Part shown: positions 36,567-47,416 of the stretch, one piece after another
How positions within the stretch are numbered: the first letter of the stretch is position 1
Layout: each line of letters begins with the position of its first letter
DNA from: Dioscorea cayenensis subsp. rotundata
Taxonomy: Eukaryota; Streptophyta; Magnoliopsida; Dioscoreales; Dioscoreaceae
DNA length: 64,000 bases
Assembly: GCF_009730915.1 (NCBI RefSeq)
Contig: NC_052474.1
Location: 97,501-161,500, forward strand
Direction: 5' to 3'
The notes under the pieces: generated by a model
The model's input: only the letters and a program-made list of their open reading frames with translations
The model's database searches: none
What the model was told of the DNA's origin: nothing
Position numbers and translations under genes: made by a program

Positions 36567-37261
36567 CTTATTTATATATATATATATATATATTACTAAT
36601 TATATCATCCAACAAATACTGATTCACCGAGAAAACTTTGCCCTGAGAATGGAAAAATAGCTCAGTTCTTTTAGAGCACAGATTTAACTCTATTACTGTT
36701 TTATGATATATGACTGACATTTGTTTTCTTGTTGATATTATATAATTAATGTTCTTCATCGATTGAATGCCGCTTGGTTCAAACCTTCTTTATTTTTATT
36801 ATTATTATTATTATTTATTTTCTGGATTAATGAATAATTTCCTTAGTCAAACATCAATCAGTGAAGCAATCTCATCTTCTCGTTTGGTGGTTTCATCAAC
36901 AGCCTCGCATGTATATAATATATATTAAGGAACGAATTAAATCAGTTTGAAAATGTACATTCAAGAACAAATAATTGAAGGGGCGTAATCTAATAAAAAA
37001 CATTTAAAGGGAGGCATCAACTAATTAATTAACAAATAGCAACTGCCAGTTGAGTCGGTCGCATGTGTCCCGAGATCATGATAACTACCACTGCTATACC
37101 TCGAAGATGAAGAAGAAGAAAAATATAATATATGAAAATTTCCATACAAACATAAAACTAATTAAATCCTAAACCTTAAATAATATTATAAAGAATTAAT
37201 AGATAAGAAGTGATGGTTCTGATAATGTATTTTTTTATAATAAAAATTCTAATAATATATT
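36567..37261. other. Gene-free interval
   Basis: AT-rich, with (TA)n at 36575-36592 and an ATT run near 36796-36815. Nothing else is recognised. Confidence 0.45.
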
Positions 37262-37536
37262 ATTCTCTCCATTCTTTTTTATCTGTCATAAATCCATGTT
37301 TTTTTTTATATGCTGTTTTCTAATATTAAAAAGTATTTATTATTTTTTTTCAAAAATTACCTTAACACTCTATTCAATTCTCTTCTTGAAATTAAATATA
37401 AGAAAAAAATGTGAATATATAAATTATGGGTAATTTTGGAAGGATAACAATTTTTTTATAAAAGTTTGTGAAATAACTAAATTTATTGGTATATAAAATT
37501 TAATTAATCATGACAGATAAAAAAGAATGGGAGAAA
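37262..37536. mobile_element. Stowaway-like MITE (Tc1/mariner type)
   Basis: The left end reads CTCTCCATTCTTTTTTATCT followed by GTCAT; the right end is its near-perfect inverse (ATGACAGATAAAAAAGAATG followed by GGAG). Both sit in TATTA/TAATA context, consistent with the TA target preference of Stowaway elements. About 275 bases, no ORF. Confidence 0.75.
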
Positions 37537-38474
37537 TAATATCAAAAAATATAAATTATATTTATTTAAATTTATATTTATCGAATTCACTGATGTTGCT
37601 TTTTGAGATTATCCATCTTAGACTTGGTTGATATTGGCAGGTGTTTTCTTATCTTTTTTATCTAAAGATGATATCTCCAAATCATGCTCTTTGATAGAAT
37701 TGAAATTCCTCAATTATATTTCTCTATATTGTTTTTTTCTTTCAATGATGAAGACCTGAAACGAAAACTTAACCTTTATTAAAAATATTTTTTAATTAAA
37801 AATTAAAATTCCCAATTGTCATACCTAGTACAACAAAACTTTCAATTTGGATAATCTCACTAAAAACAGTATGCAATAGGCTATCAATTATGACATACAT
37901 ACTATGCAACAACGAAAGAATAATCGACGAACCATCTTTTCTTGCAATACGTATTTTTCATATAGTATGGAATCATTTTGGCTGCCAACCTACCATCTAA
38001 TATCAATAATTCTTGAACCTTTAGCAAAGTAGCTTGGATAGTAGCATCTAGGACGTGGTTAGGGATCTCTTAATTTGGCCAATATTTCAAAACATTTGTT
38101 TGTAGTGCAATAGTTGAATATCCGATCAAAATCATTTCTCAAAACTCAGTTATTTTTAGAATTGACCATATATTCCTTTTTTAGTAGTTCATAAATGCAA
38201 TTCTAAATAATTTTAGCTTGTAGAAATAGCAACCACCAGTATACAAAATCTAGATTTCGTCTACATAATTACCCCAAATTATTAGCGAATAAATTATATA
38301 TTGTGAACTCCAAAGATGGAATAAGTTGAGTGCTTAATTTTTTGTTTTACTATAAATGGATGATCTTTGAAATAGATCATTTCCTTTTGTGATAATTCTT
38401 CTTCTTTTTTTGTTCTCATTTGGGCCCTTAATCATCATTAGTTTTAACTTTTAATCCTTATATATCTATGATGT
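37537..38474. other. Gene-free interval, possibly decayed transposon
   Basis: AT-rich. On the minus strand about 50 stop-free codons between roughly 38075 and 37890 read in part ILDGRLAAKMIPYYMKN. I could not place this in a family, so it is left unassigned. Confidence 0.4.
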
Positions 38475-38709
38475 TTGAGATCATTTTTGACGACAATCGC
38501 CCTTTTTATGAATATAAATAGTACCAAACAGCACTGGAACCCGGATATACAGTATATGTACAGTATGAGAATAGTATAAAAATCCCGGGTGAACAGTGTA
38601 TAGACAGTACGGGGAACAGTACTGTTAGAAGAGAGATTTGAACCCATGACCTCCCCCTTACACTCTGGTGTCATACCATTGAGCTATCCAATGGTTGAGA
38701 TCACTTTTG
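38475..38709 (-). mobile_element. tRNA-derived SINE with target duplication
   Basis: On the minus strand the element starts at 38694 with CCATTGGATAGCTCAATGG; TAGCTCAATGG is a perfect A box. GGGTTCAAATC, a good B box, starts about 41 bases after the A box, as in a tRNA. A non-tRNA body of about 130 bases follows. The direct repeat TTGAGATCAYTTTTG (38475-38489 and 38695-38709, 14 of 15 identical) flanks the element, as expected from LINE-assisted insertion. Confidence 0.78.
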
Positions 38710-38882
38710 TTGATTTTCTTTTCAATAAATCTACCATTTATTCACATTATTCAAAATTATATATTTATATTGACCTTTAATTAGTCATCCTAATAATTAT
38801 AAGTGTGCATTAGTTATTGTTTTAATATATTTGGTGCATTACATATTTAATAATTGATTAGTTTAATTTAGTGTAACATGGA

Positions 38883-38927
<45 letters not shown>

Positions 38928-39040
38928 CAAAGTGACTAACTCACAGATACATTAGAAACTAAAACAGGAGAAAGAGTTGAAATATGCAAAACAAACATAA
39001 AAGACTCCACTGGAATCTGGATTGAGGAAACGGTACTATA
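38883..39040 (-). mobile_element. LINE 3' end with (TAA)n tail, minus orientation
   Basis: Read on the minus strand, TCCAGTGGAGTCTTTTATG leads to CTAATGTATCTGTGAGTTAG and then to a tail of about 14 TAA units. The CAGTGGAGT and TAATG(T/C)AT(C/T)TGTG blocks recur in the tail at 62262-62465, which suggests one LINE family. It is strongly 5' truncated. Confidence 0.5.
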
Positions 39041-39068
39041 AGGAGATAATATATATATATATATATAT

Positions 39069-39331
39069 ATAGAGGACCAATCCTCTATGGACGTCCATAG
39101 ATAAGAAATCTATGGATGTCCATTATCAGTCATTGAATTTTGATCCAACGGCTAACATTGATAAACAGTAGATACTACAGTAATATGAACAGTGATTACT
39201 GTTCGAAACAGTATAATGAACAGTGATACTGCTCATCAATATCAACCGTTGGATCATGATCCAACGGCTGATAATTGGACGTCCATAGATTTTTTTTATC
39301 TATGGACGTCCATAGAATGTAAATTCTATAT
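39069..39331. mobile_element. MITE, palindromic-TIR family B, copy 2
   Basis: Both ends hold the 16-base perfect palindrome CTATGGACGTCCATAG (39083-39098 and 39299-39314), so each terminal inverted repeat is itself a hairpin. Flanks are (TA)n. The interior has a 22-base perfect palindrome at 39246-39267 built around GATCATGATC, and GATCCAACGGCTAACATTGA near the left end. No ORF. It lies just upstream of the NPF6 promoter. Confidence 0.78.
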
Positions 39332-39408
39332 ATATATATACATAAAAACAAAATTTTAATATAATATATCCAACCAATTAAGAATGAATTTGATGATGAT
39401 CCTTCCTC

Positions 39409-39416
39409 TATATAAA
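39409..39416 (+). promoter_or_regulatory. TATA box of the NPF6 gene
   Basis: TATATAAA in the context CCTCTATATAAAGGAG lies 91 bases upstream of the ATG, at a good distance for a plant core promoter. Confidence 0.68.
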
Positions 39417-39499
39417 GGAGTAACGCCTTTCTGATATGTGTATATAGGAGCTAGGTTGGGAGACAAAGCAAGATTGTCATTAATTCTGAGAAAAGATCG

Positions 39500-42400
39500 A
39501 TGGCTAGCTTGGAAGATAATGAAGCAGCAAACGGGAAGATCCTTAGCGACGCCTGGGATTTCAAAGGCCGGCCCTCGGTCAGAACCCAGAGCGGTGGCTG
39601 GACCAGTGCCGCCATGATCTTAGGTCCTCAACTTCTATCTTTTCTTTTTCTACATTTTCAATTATGGCATGCATGTTTAATTCTCAAAAAAGAACGAGAT
39701 AATAATTACGATGCACAAAATGAAGGTGTGGAGCTGTGTGAGAGGTTGACAACACTGGGTATAGCGGTGAACTTGGTGACATATCTCACGGGTACGATGC
39801 ATCTCGGCAATGCAGCCTCCGCTAACGACGTCACCAACTTCCTAGGCACATCCTTCATGCTCTGCCTTCTTGGTGGATTCATTGGCGACACTTTCCTCGG
39901 TCGCTACCTCACCATCGCCATCTTTGCTGCAGTCCAAGCCACTGTAGGCTCCCTAGATCTATCATCATCATCATCATTCTTCTTCTTTTTCTTCTTCAGA
40001 TAAATATACATATAGTTCTTCTTTTTTTTCTTTTGAACTTGAGATTCATTATATATATATGTTGTTTATGCTCTCAGGGGGTAACCGTACTGACAATATC
40101 GACAGTGGCGCCTGGTCTGAGGCCGCCCAAGTGCGGAGACCCGGCGGGAGGAGGATGCGAGAGAGCCAACGGGAAACAGCTTGGGGTGCTCTACTTGGGG
40201 TTGTACCTGACAGCGCTTGGAACTGGGGGGCTCAAGTCCAGTGTGTCAGGGTTCGGGTCAGACCAGTTCGACGAGTCAGATCCGAAAGAAAAAAAGGCAA
40301 TGGCCAAGTTCTTCAGTTGGTTCTTCTTCTTCATTAGTTTGGGGTCTCTGCTGGCAGTGACTGTGCTTGTGTACATTCAAGACAACATCGGGAGGGTGTG
40401 GGGTTATGGGATATGCGCTGTTGCGATACTAGCGGGCCTGGTCGTCTTCTTGGCTGGCACATGGAGGTATAGGTTTAAGAAGCTGGTGGGGAGCCCATTG
40501 ACTCAGATAGCAGTGGTGCTGTGGGGTGCCTGGAGAAAAAGGGCCTTGGACCTGCCTTCTGATCCCTCCTTGCTCTATGATGATGTAGCAGCTCATCACG
40601 ATGGACTCACCAGCAACATCAAGCCCAAGCAGAAGCTGCCCCATACCAAGCATTTCCGGTACCTTAATTAATTAATTACCTTCTTTATTTTATTAATAAA
40701 ACTCACTCTCTCGTTTTTTATTTTTCTTCTCTCACCTACAATTATGATAAATAGACGGATTCCATATATATAGACACTGTTAATAATGATATATTTGACC
40801 ACTTTTAGTGGTAATAGATAGATATTTCGATTAGTAGTAGAGTAGTGAAAGACAGAACCAAAGGTCAGTACGCTGGTAGAGTCAAATTGATTGATCACGG
40901 GCGTTGATGTTTTACCATACAAATTATATATATATATATATATATAGACCACTTGCTATTGTCAGCATCACCCGTCCTCTCAGCGTCTCTTTCACTGTAA
41001 GGAGGAGAGACCCTCGAACACACAACCCGAATATGACCAAACTTGTAAGCCGAGCCATGCTCCATTATTTGTTTCTACTTTCTACAGCTAAGTGCTTTGG
41101 TAGGAATGGAGTACTGCATGATTCATCAAAATACATGCATCTTGTTTTCTGGCCAGCCAGACTTATTTATCCTGCAAGGAGTTTTTCAATTTAGCATGAA
41201 TGCATGCACCATGTGTGATCCTAGTTCCCTCGTCTCGATAAAGGGTATCAACAGACCTTAATTATATTACCCATCCTATGCACTGCACGTAGTCATTCAG
41301 ACAAGAGCATCTGATTTTAACATGTATGGGTCAGCCCAAAAACATAATATACTCGATCTCAAGTAAAGACATCGGTTAAACAAATAAATAAACCTGTTTC
41401 GTGGAATCGGGATGAACTTGTTATTGTCGACGAAGTAACTGGTGGAAGTCATATATATATATATATGCACGACCTGTTTCATTCAAAATATATATATAGA
41501 GAGAACCCATCATCTAGGGACGTCCCTAGATTTCAAATCTAGGGATGTCTATAGTAGTCATCGGATGAAAATCTGACGGCTTTTATCATTATGAACAGTA
41601 GAAACCGCGTTCTACAGTGTTGTACAGTGATCATGAACAATGAAAAGGTATACAGTGTTTATATAATCAATCAACCATCGGATGATGATCCAACGGCTTA
41701 AATTTAAAAACATCCCTAGATTTGAAATCTAGGGACGTCCCTAGATGATGTTTTCCTATATATATTAGCATTGCTTTGGTTGTCCAAGAACTGATCACCT
41801 GTAATTAATGGATGGTCCGTGCATACACACACACTCACATTATTGGTTATTGAACTAAAAAAATAAAATATAATAAAATATAATAATGGAATCGTGCTTC
41901 TAATATATCAGATTTCTGGGCGTACGTATATTTGCAGCTTTCTAGACCGAGCAGCGATCATCGTGGAGGAGCAAAGCAAATGGAAGGTATGCACATTGAC
42001 GGACGTGGAGGAAGTGAAGATGGTGGTGGGCTTGCTGCCAGTGTGGGCTACCACCATCGTCTTCTGGACGGTGTACGCACAGATGACCACCTTCTCGGTG
42101 TCACAAGCCAGCATCATGGACCGCCACATCGGTCACTCCTTCCAAATCCCCGCAGGATCCCTAACAGTCTTCTTCGTTGGCTCCATCCTACTCACAGTTC
42201 CCGTCTATGAGCGCCTCATCGTCCCTGTCGCTCGGCGGCTCACCGGCCACCCTCAAGGTCTCTCACCCCTCCAGCGCATCGGAGTGGGGCTCACGCTCTC
42301 CATCCTGGCCATGGGGGCGGCCGCATTCACAGAGCAGAAGCGGCTGAGATCAGCGTGGTCAAACCCGGAGACAATCCAAAAGGGGGCAGCCGTGCCACTG

Positions 42401-42817
42401 AGCGTGTTCTGGCTTGTGCCGCAGTTCTTGTTGGTGGGGTCCGGGGAGGCGTTCACGTATATTGGGCAGCTGGACTTCTTTCTAAGGGAGTGCCCCAAAG
42501 GGATGAAGACCATGAGCACAGGTTTGTTCCTCAGCACGCTGTCCCTCGGCTTCTTCGTCAGCTCTGTGCTGGTGACCATCGTCCATAAGGTCACGGGGGA
42601 GAGTGGGCATGGTGCGTGGTTGCCCGACGACTTGAACCGTGGCAGGCTCTATGATTTCTATTGGTTGCTGGCCATGATCAGTGTCGTTAACCTCGGGGTC
42701 TTCTTGGTCTGTGCCAAGTGGTATGTCTACAAAGATTGTAGGGCCGGCACAGCCGTAGGGGATGACAGCATCAACGGATCCGTGGAGCTAGCCGAGGCCG
42801 AGGCCTGTTACCATTAA
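39500..42817 (+). CDS. NRT1/PTR family (NPF6) anion transporter, NRT1.1-like, with Tyr at the nitrate-binding His position
   Basis: Exons 39500-39623, 39726-39943, 40078-40658 and 41938-42817 give 600 residues, the usual NPF size, with about twelve hydrophobic segments. The proton-coupling ExxER motif is E44-L-C-E47-R48. Thr104 in LGRYLTIAIF aligns with Thr101 of Arabidopsis NRT1.1, the CIPK23 phosphorylation site of the dual-affinity switch. In FWTVYAQMTTFSV, Tyr354 replaces the nitrate-binding His356. In maize NPF6 proteins the same His/Tyr position separates nitrate-preferring (His) from chloride-preferring (Tyr) transporters, so a chloride-leaning NPF6.4-type protein is inferred. It acts at the plasma membrane by family analogy. 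Intron 1 is 102 bases, stop-free and divisible by three. Intron 3 holds a MITE. Confidence 0.93.
41495..41762. mobile_element. MITE, palindromic-TIR family A, copy 2, in NPF6 intron 3
   Basis: The terminal inverted repeats are well preserved: CATCATCTAGGGACGTCCCT at the left (from 41508) and its exact inverse at the right (to 41750). Each contains the perfect palindrome CTAGGGACGTCCCTAG, and TTTCAAATCTAGGGA extends the match inward. Flanks are TATATA. The interior CATCGGATGATGATCCAACGG is shared with copy 1. It lies inside the intron between the third and fourth exons of the transporter gene. Confidence 0.82.
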
Positions 42818-43898
42818 TAATGATATACATATTACTACATATCTTTTTTTTTTTAAGAATAATAATTCCATTCCCCTGCTGTCCTAATTTCACCTCTTGT
42901 CTTTCCCTTCGCGTGCAAGTTGTTGGAACTTTGAAGCCAATGGAACGGAGGCTTCGTTTCCTGCTTAAATGGTAGACATGATGAGCCGATGAAAATGCAC
43001 GATGACAAGTGTGGTGTGGCGCCCTTTTTTAATGTTTACACTGCAGGCTCTCTGCTCACTTAACAAAAGAATGCTTTTCAACTTGTACTTTGTATTCTCT
43101 ACTGGTGAATTTTGTAATATATTATTCGCATAATAAATCATGGAGTTTAATACCGAGACCCACCCAAGATTATATCGGACAACATATAAATAAAGACTTG
43201 GTTAATACGCACAAACACACAAGTCCCACCAACACCACAAACATAACTCTTGCTGCTATATATATATATATATATATATGAACCACAAGATGATGGATAA
43301 AAACACGGTGATTAGAAAAAAAACAAAAAACAAAAAAAGAGTTGTATGTATGATAAAGTTAAAAAAACAAAAAAAAAAATTGACTGCAACCATCACACAA
43401 GGTCAACTCTAGAGTCTTATTTAACTTGTGGCAGTGCTCCACAGAGGAAGATGAATGGTGTCTTGACTTACAATTGAGAATTAAAAATATTTTCTTCACA
43501 TATTTTATTTTTCAAAAATAAGATTTCTTCACACATCATCAATTGTAGATAAATCACCCACTTGTTCTTCAAATGTGAAAATTGTTTGTTACAGGAAAAT
43601 AAAATCCTGCCCGGTGTTCAAAGAGGCGATTCAGGAAGAGACCTTTCACAGATTAGGAGTAGCTAGGTGACCATATATTAAGCATTAAGGTCCCTTAGAA
43701 GGGCCTCAATCTAGTACATTTCACGCTAGTTCAACCCAAATAGTTTCTCTTTAAGATAAGACCTAAAAGCAATAGATACCTAAAACTAGTAACTAGTACA
43801 CTTCCTTTAAATCAATAACATACTGCAAAAGTGTTAAACTAATCAACAAGAGAATGCAACATTAGTTAAAGTGCAGAGCTGGAGCACCATACCAGTTC
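42818..43898. other. Intergenic between NPF6 and the VAP pseudogene
   Basis: No gene is seen. It holds the NPF6 3' flank, a (TA)n tract at 43258-43279, and poly-A/CAAAAAA runs near 43315-43378. Confidence 0.5.
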
Positions 43899-46800
43899 TT
43901 AATTGAGTTTCTGGTTTTGCTGAATAGCATGAACTTTTTCCTTGGTCAGCAGGGAGATGATGTTTGATACCTGAAAAATTCAAACCATCAATTACTACAA
44001 GTACTTTCAAAATTTGTGAATCACCACCAAGCTTTCCGGAACTAATTGTTAAATGCCAATTCCCTTCAGAGAATTTAAACTGCCAATTAATGCCAGGCAT
44101 CTTCTGAAGGAATCAAGTGACAGGTGCACGGCATGGTAATTTCTCCTCATGAGGCCATCCAAACTTTCTTTAGCTTCCATCACAATTTATTCAACATTGA
44201 TATCAGAAACATATAACATATGATTGACTTTCCAAAACTCTTTGATAAGCCTATTCTCATGGCAATTAAACATAATATGATATCCTCAAGCACAAGTATT
44301 TCCTGATTTGATTTGGTGTCTGTTTCATGCTAATATGCATGGTTGCATGACAATCGGGGATACGGACAGCTCCTTACAATCGTTGATCAATGCTCAGTTA
44401 TGTCCTTTTTTGTTTGGATAAAATGCTCAGTTACTTTTACGATGGAATTTCAAGGATAAAGACACAGAATGGTAGAGGAATATGATACCAAAACAGAAAA
44501 CATCTTAGATTTATAGACATTATGATTTAATTTGTCACTTGATAGGTTCAAAATCCATTAAGAATGAAATTTTCTATAATGCAGTGGTAATAATTTAAAT
44601 TTGCTGTCATATATGCATGCCCATGACATCACAGACTCATATAAATCAAACAGAACATGGACTTCCAAGTACAAAATTGTGATTATTTGACCAAGAACTT
44701 CTTGAGGTGTTCACACTTCAAAGATCTGAAGTCACCATTTCAGATTGACAATTTGAGGGCAAACGCAGCTCTGATTACTACAGAGTTTAATGAAGTTTTT
44801 ACCATCGCCTACAGTAATAAACTGAATAATGTTTTTGAAGAATTTTCTCACAAAATCATGGCAAATAATATATAGATAAGCATATCCTTGCTTAGGCCTA
44901 TTTATTTATGGACAATAAGGAATGGATATGTCACAAATTCTTAGACACAAATCAACACCAAACGACACTCTTTGAAATCTTTTGATGCAACATGCAACTA
45001 TGCAAGGGTATCTTTTTGTGAACCTATTCACGAATTTGTTTTCCATATAAGCCTTGTTGAGAACAGAACACTGGGCTAGAAGACTATTTCAGGTATGAAA
45101 CAGCTAAATTGGTTTCCAAAGGGCAAATTTAGCTTGTATAATTAGCATGGATATAAAGGATTGGAAGGGCAGAGATCCAGTTGATAGGTTTAAACAACTG
45201 AAGTAAAGGGCAAAAGAGGAAAAATGCAGAACTTCAACAGAAAGAGAAGAAAGATAACAAGACCTAAGCATTGGATAACACTTGTGCATAATTTATTTCT
45301 TAGACTACTCAACAGCAAATGTGTCAAGGATCCCACCCTACCTTCAGTTCTCTGACTACCCATGTTCATTTGCATTCTGTAATGGGATTTAACTCTGAAA
45401 CATCTGAGCCATATTTCTGTCACTTACATGAATGCTGCCATATGGTCAACAATTTTAGTCCTACCACTGACTCTGTGAAGCCATGATAACAAAAATGCTT
45501 AGGAAAATCTATTTCATAAAAAAAATGGATAGGAAAAATATTCTCCAGTATCATAAACACTAATCACCATTCATTAAACCAGATAATTTTTTAGAAAGTA
45601 AAACACCTCGACAGAATAATCCTTTAGGGCATTGTCATTTCCTATGATTGGAGCAGGTTTTCACTTGAACTAGTTTCAACAACCCAAAAGTGATGACTTT
45701 TTGCCAGGATAGATTAAGGGATCACTTGTCCCATCTCAAACACTGCTGGTTGATTCTCTATTCAAGTAGTAAGTCAAGGGGCATCAGTTTATTTATTTAT
45801 TTTTACAAAGGACATTGACGTTTATTGCTTGTCACAAATAAAAGGTGCAGATTAATTAAATACACAGAACTATGCAATATTTACGGGTTGGGTGCTCCAA
45901 ATTTTCCATAGTAAGAAGAGAGAACGTAATGTATCCAAACCACCTCTGAAGTCTTTTCTTCCACTGTCTCACTCGAGGATTGCATCACCTGATAGCTAGC
46001 ATTTGCCCTCTCATTCAGTGAATCAGTATACGTCAATTGGATAAAATAAAACAAAAGGTAAGAACTTGAAAACTAAAACCATGACAACTTATATAAGTTA
46101 ACGAGAACGAGATCATTAGCAAACTTAAGTCCAAATACCCTTACCGCATCAGACAGAGATGAACTTCGAGGTCCTTTCTCTACTCCAAATGACAATGGTG
46201 ACAATCCCTCCTCTGATTCCTCAGGCACAGGAGAGGGAAGATTGGCTGGCAGGAATGTACACAACCTGCAACTTAAACTCCTCTACAGACAGCTTTACCA
46301 TCTTCTTTATTAAACTGATAACTCAATAGAATCAATAAATAGGCATCATGAAAAGGAACTTATCTTTGCATTGCAGGTCAGCTGGAAGCTCTTTCTGAGC
46401 TTGCATTGTAACTGAGAACATCCAATTCAAACAATACTTGAATATAATTCAAATGAATGATGATTACATAATAAAATAAAATAAAAATACACGTGTATTT
46501 GGCGGCAGGCAGATAGATAGATAGATAGATAGATAGTTAGATAGTATTCTAACTTTCACTCTCAAGACGATAGAATAATTTATGTTGAAGAAAAATGAAC
46601 AAATAAGATAGATAGATAGATAGTATTCTAACTTTCACTCTCAAGACGATAGAATAATTTATGTTGAAGAAAAATGAACAAATAAGATAGATAGATAGAT
46701 AGATGGATAGATAGATAGATAGTATTCTAACTTTCACTCTCAAGACGATAGAATAATTTATGTTGAAGAAAAATGAACAAATATAGGGAAACTCAACAAT

Positions 46801-47145
46801 GAGAGAGAAAGAAGTTCACACTTCACGCCTTGAAGGCCACATACTGATCAGTCGTGTTGGTCACCCGCATTGAGCACCAACTCTTCTTCCTCAGTTCGAC
46901 TTCTCCATCCAAATACAAATTAAAACAACAAACAGAAACCAACTCGATTAGGTATAGAGATAGGTTTCCGTTTCACAACGAATTCTATTTATTATGAGAA
47001 AAGAGAACTTGATCTCATATTGAAAATTGGAAGAGAAGGAAAGCATATGCAGAAGAGGGAGGAGAACCTTTCACAATGGCATTTAAGCTCGGTGGGCTGT
47101 ATAGTGTATACTGAGGAGATCGCCGCCGCCGCTGCCGCTGCTCAT
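43899..47145 (-). pseudogene. VAP27-like vesicle-associated protein (MSP domain), pseudogene
   Basis: Segments in VAP order on the minus strand: 47145-47075 (MSSGSGGGDLLSI..., later PTELKCH), 46899-46829 (FELRKKSWCSMRVTNTTDQY), about 46411-46345 (TMQAQKELPADLQCKDKF), about 46314-46145 (FNKEDGKAV, FKLQVVYIPASQ, PSPVPEESEEG), about 45990-45940, and 43970-43899 (SLLTKEKVHAIQQNQKL). VAPs are ER-anchored proteins that bind FFAT-type partners at membrane contact sites. Lesions: a 7-base near-duplication (TATACAC/TATACAG) shifts the frame after LLSI; the donor after the second segment is GC; the exon for the conserved KTTNPKKYCVRP block is not found; frameshifts occur near 46288 and 46240; and the last segment ends in TAA where family members have Gln. 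No C-terminal membrane anchor is visible. Transcription is still possible. Confidence 0.82.
46510..46785. repeat. Minisatellite with GATA microsatellite linkers, three copies
   Basis: A core of about 63 bases (TAGTATTCTAACTTTCACTC... to GAAAAATGAACAAAT) starts at 46542, 46621 and 46720. (GATA)n runs of variable length separate the copies, so the period changes from 79 to 99. It sits in the VAP pseudogene exactly where the missing MSP-domain exon would be expected. Confidence 0.9.
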
Positions 47146-47416
47146 GGTGGCAGATCTCTTCGGGATGGAAGTGAGAGTAGGGGCAAGAAGCGCGGCTATC
47201 TCCGACATGAGAAGCCGAGAACGATGGGATGGGATGCGATGTAGGAAGACGAGGAACGCGTCCAAAAAAAGAGAACGAGCTTTTAAAACAGAGGGACAGC
47301 CCGGAGAGGAAAGAAAGATGGGCGGGCTTTCATCTTGGGCTTAACTGCTTATCAGTCTCAATGACTAAAATACCCTTGATATTTAAAATAATTAACATTT
47401 TAAAAAGTAAATAATT
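47146..47416. promoter_or_regulatory. Former VAP promoter and leader region
   Basis: This lies directly upstream of the pseudogene start on the minus strand. A TGGGCT is at 47335-47340. GA-rich text at 47200-47300 would read as a CT-rich leader on the minus strand. No other gene is supported. Confidence 0.35.

Noticed and set aside
37890-38075. Stop-free minus-strand stretch of about 50 codons (ILDGRLAAKMIPYYMKN in part)
   Set aside because: It has no start codon in context, no splice logic and no family I recognise. It may be decayed transposase, but that cannot be supported.
43843-44100. 85-codon minus-strand ORF near the 3' end of the VAP pseudogene
   Set aside because: It reads intron plus last exon in the wrong frame. 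The VAP frame uses the acceptor at 43971 and gives the coiled-coil segment instead.
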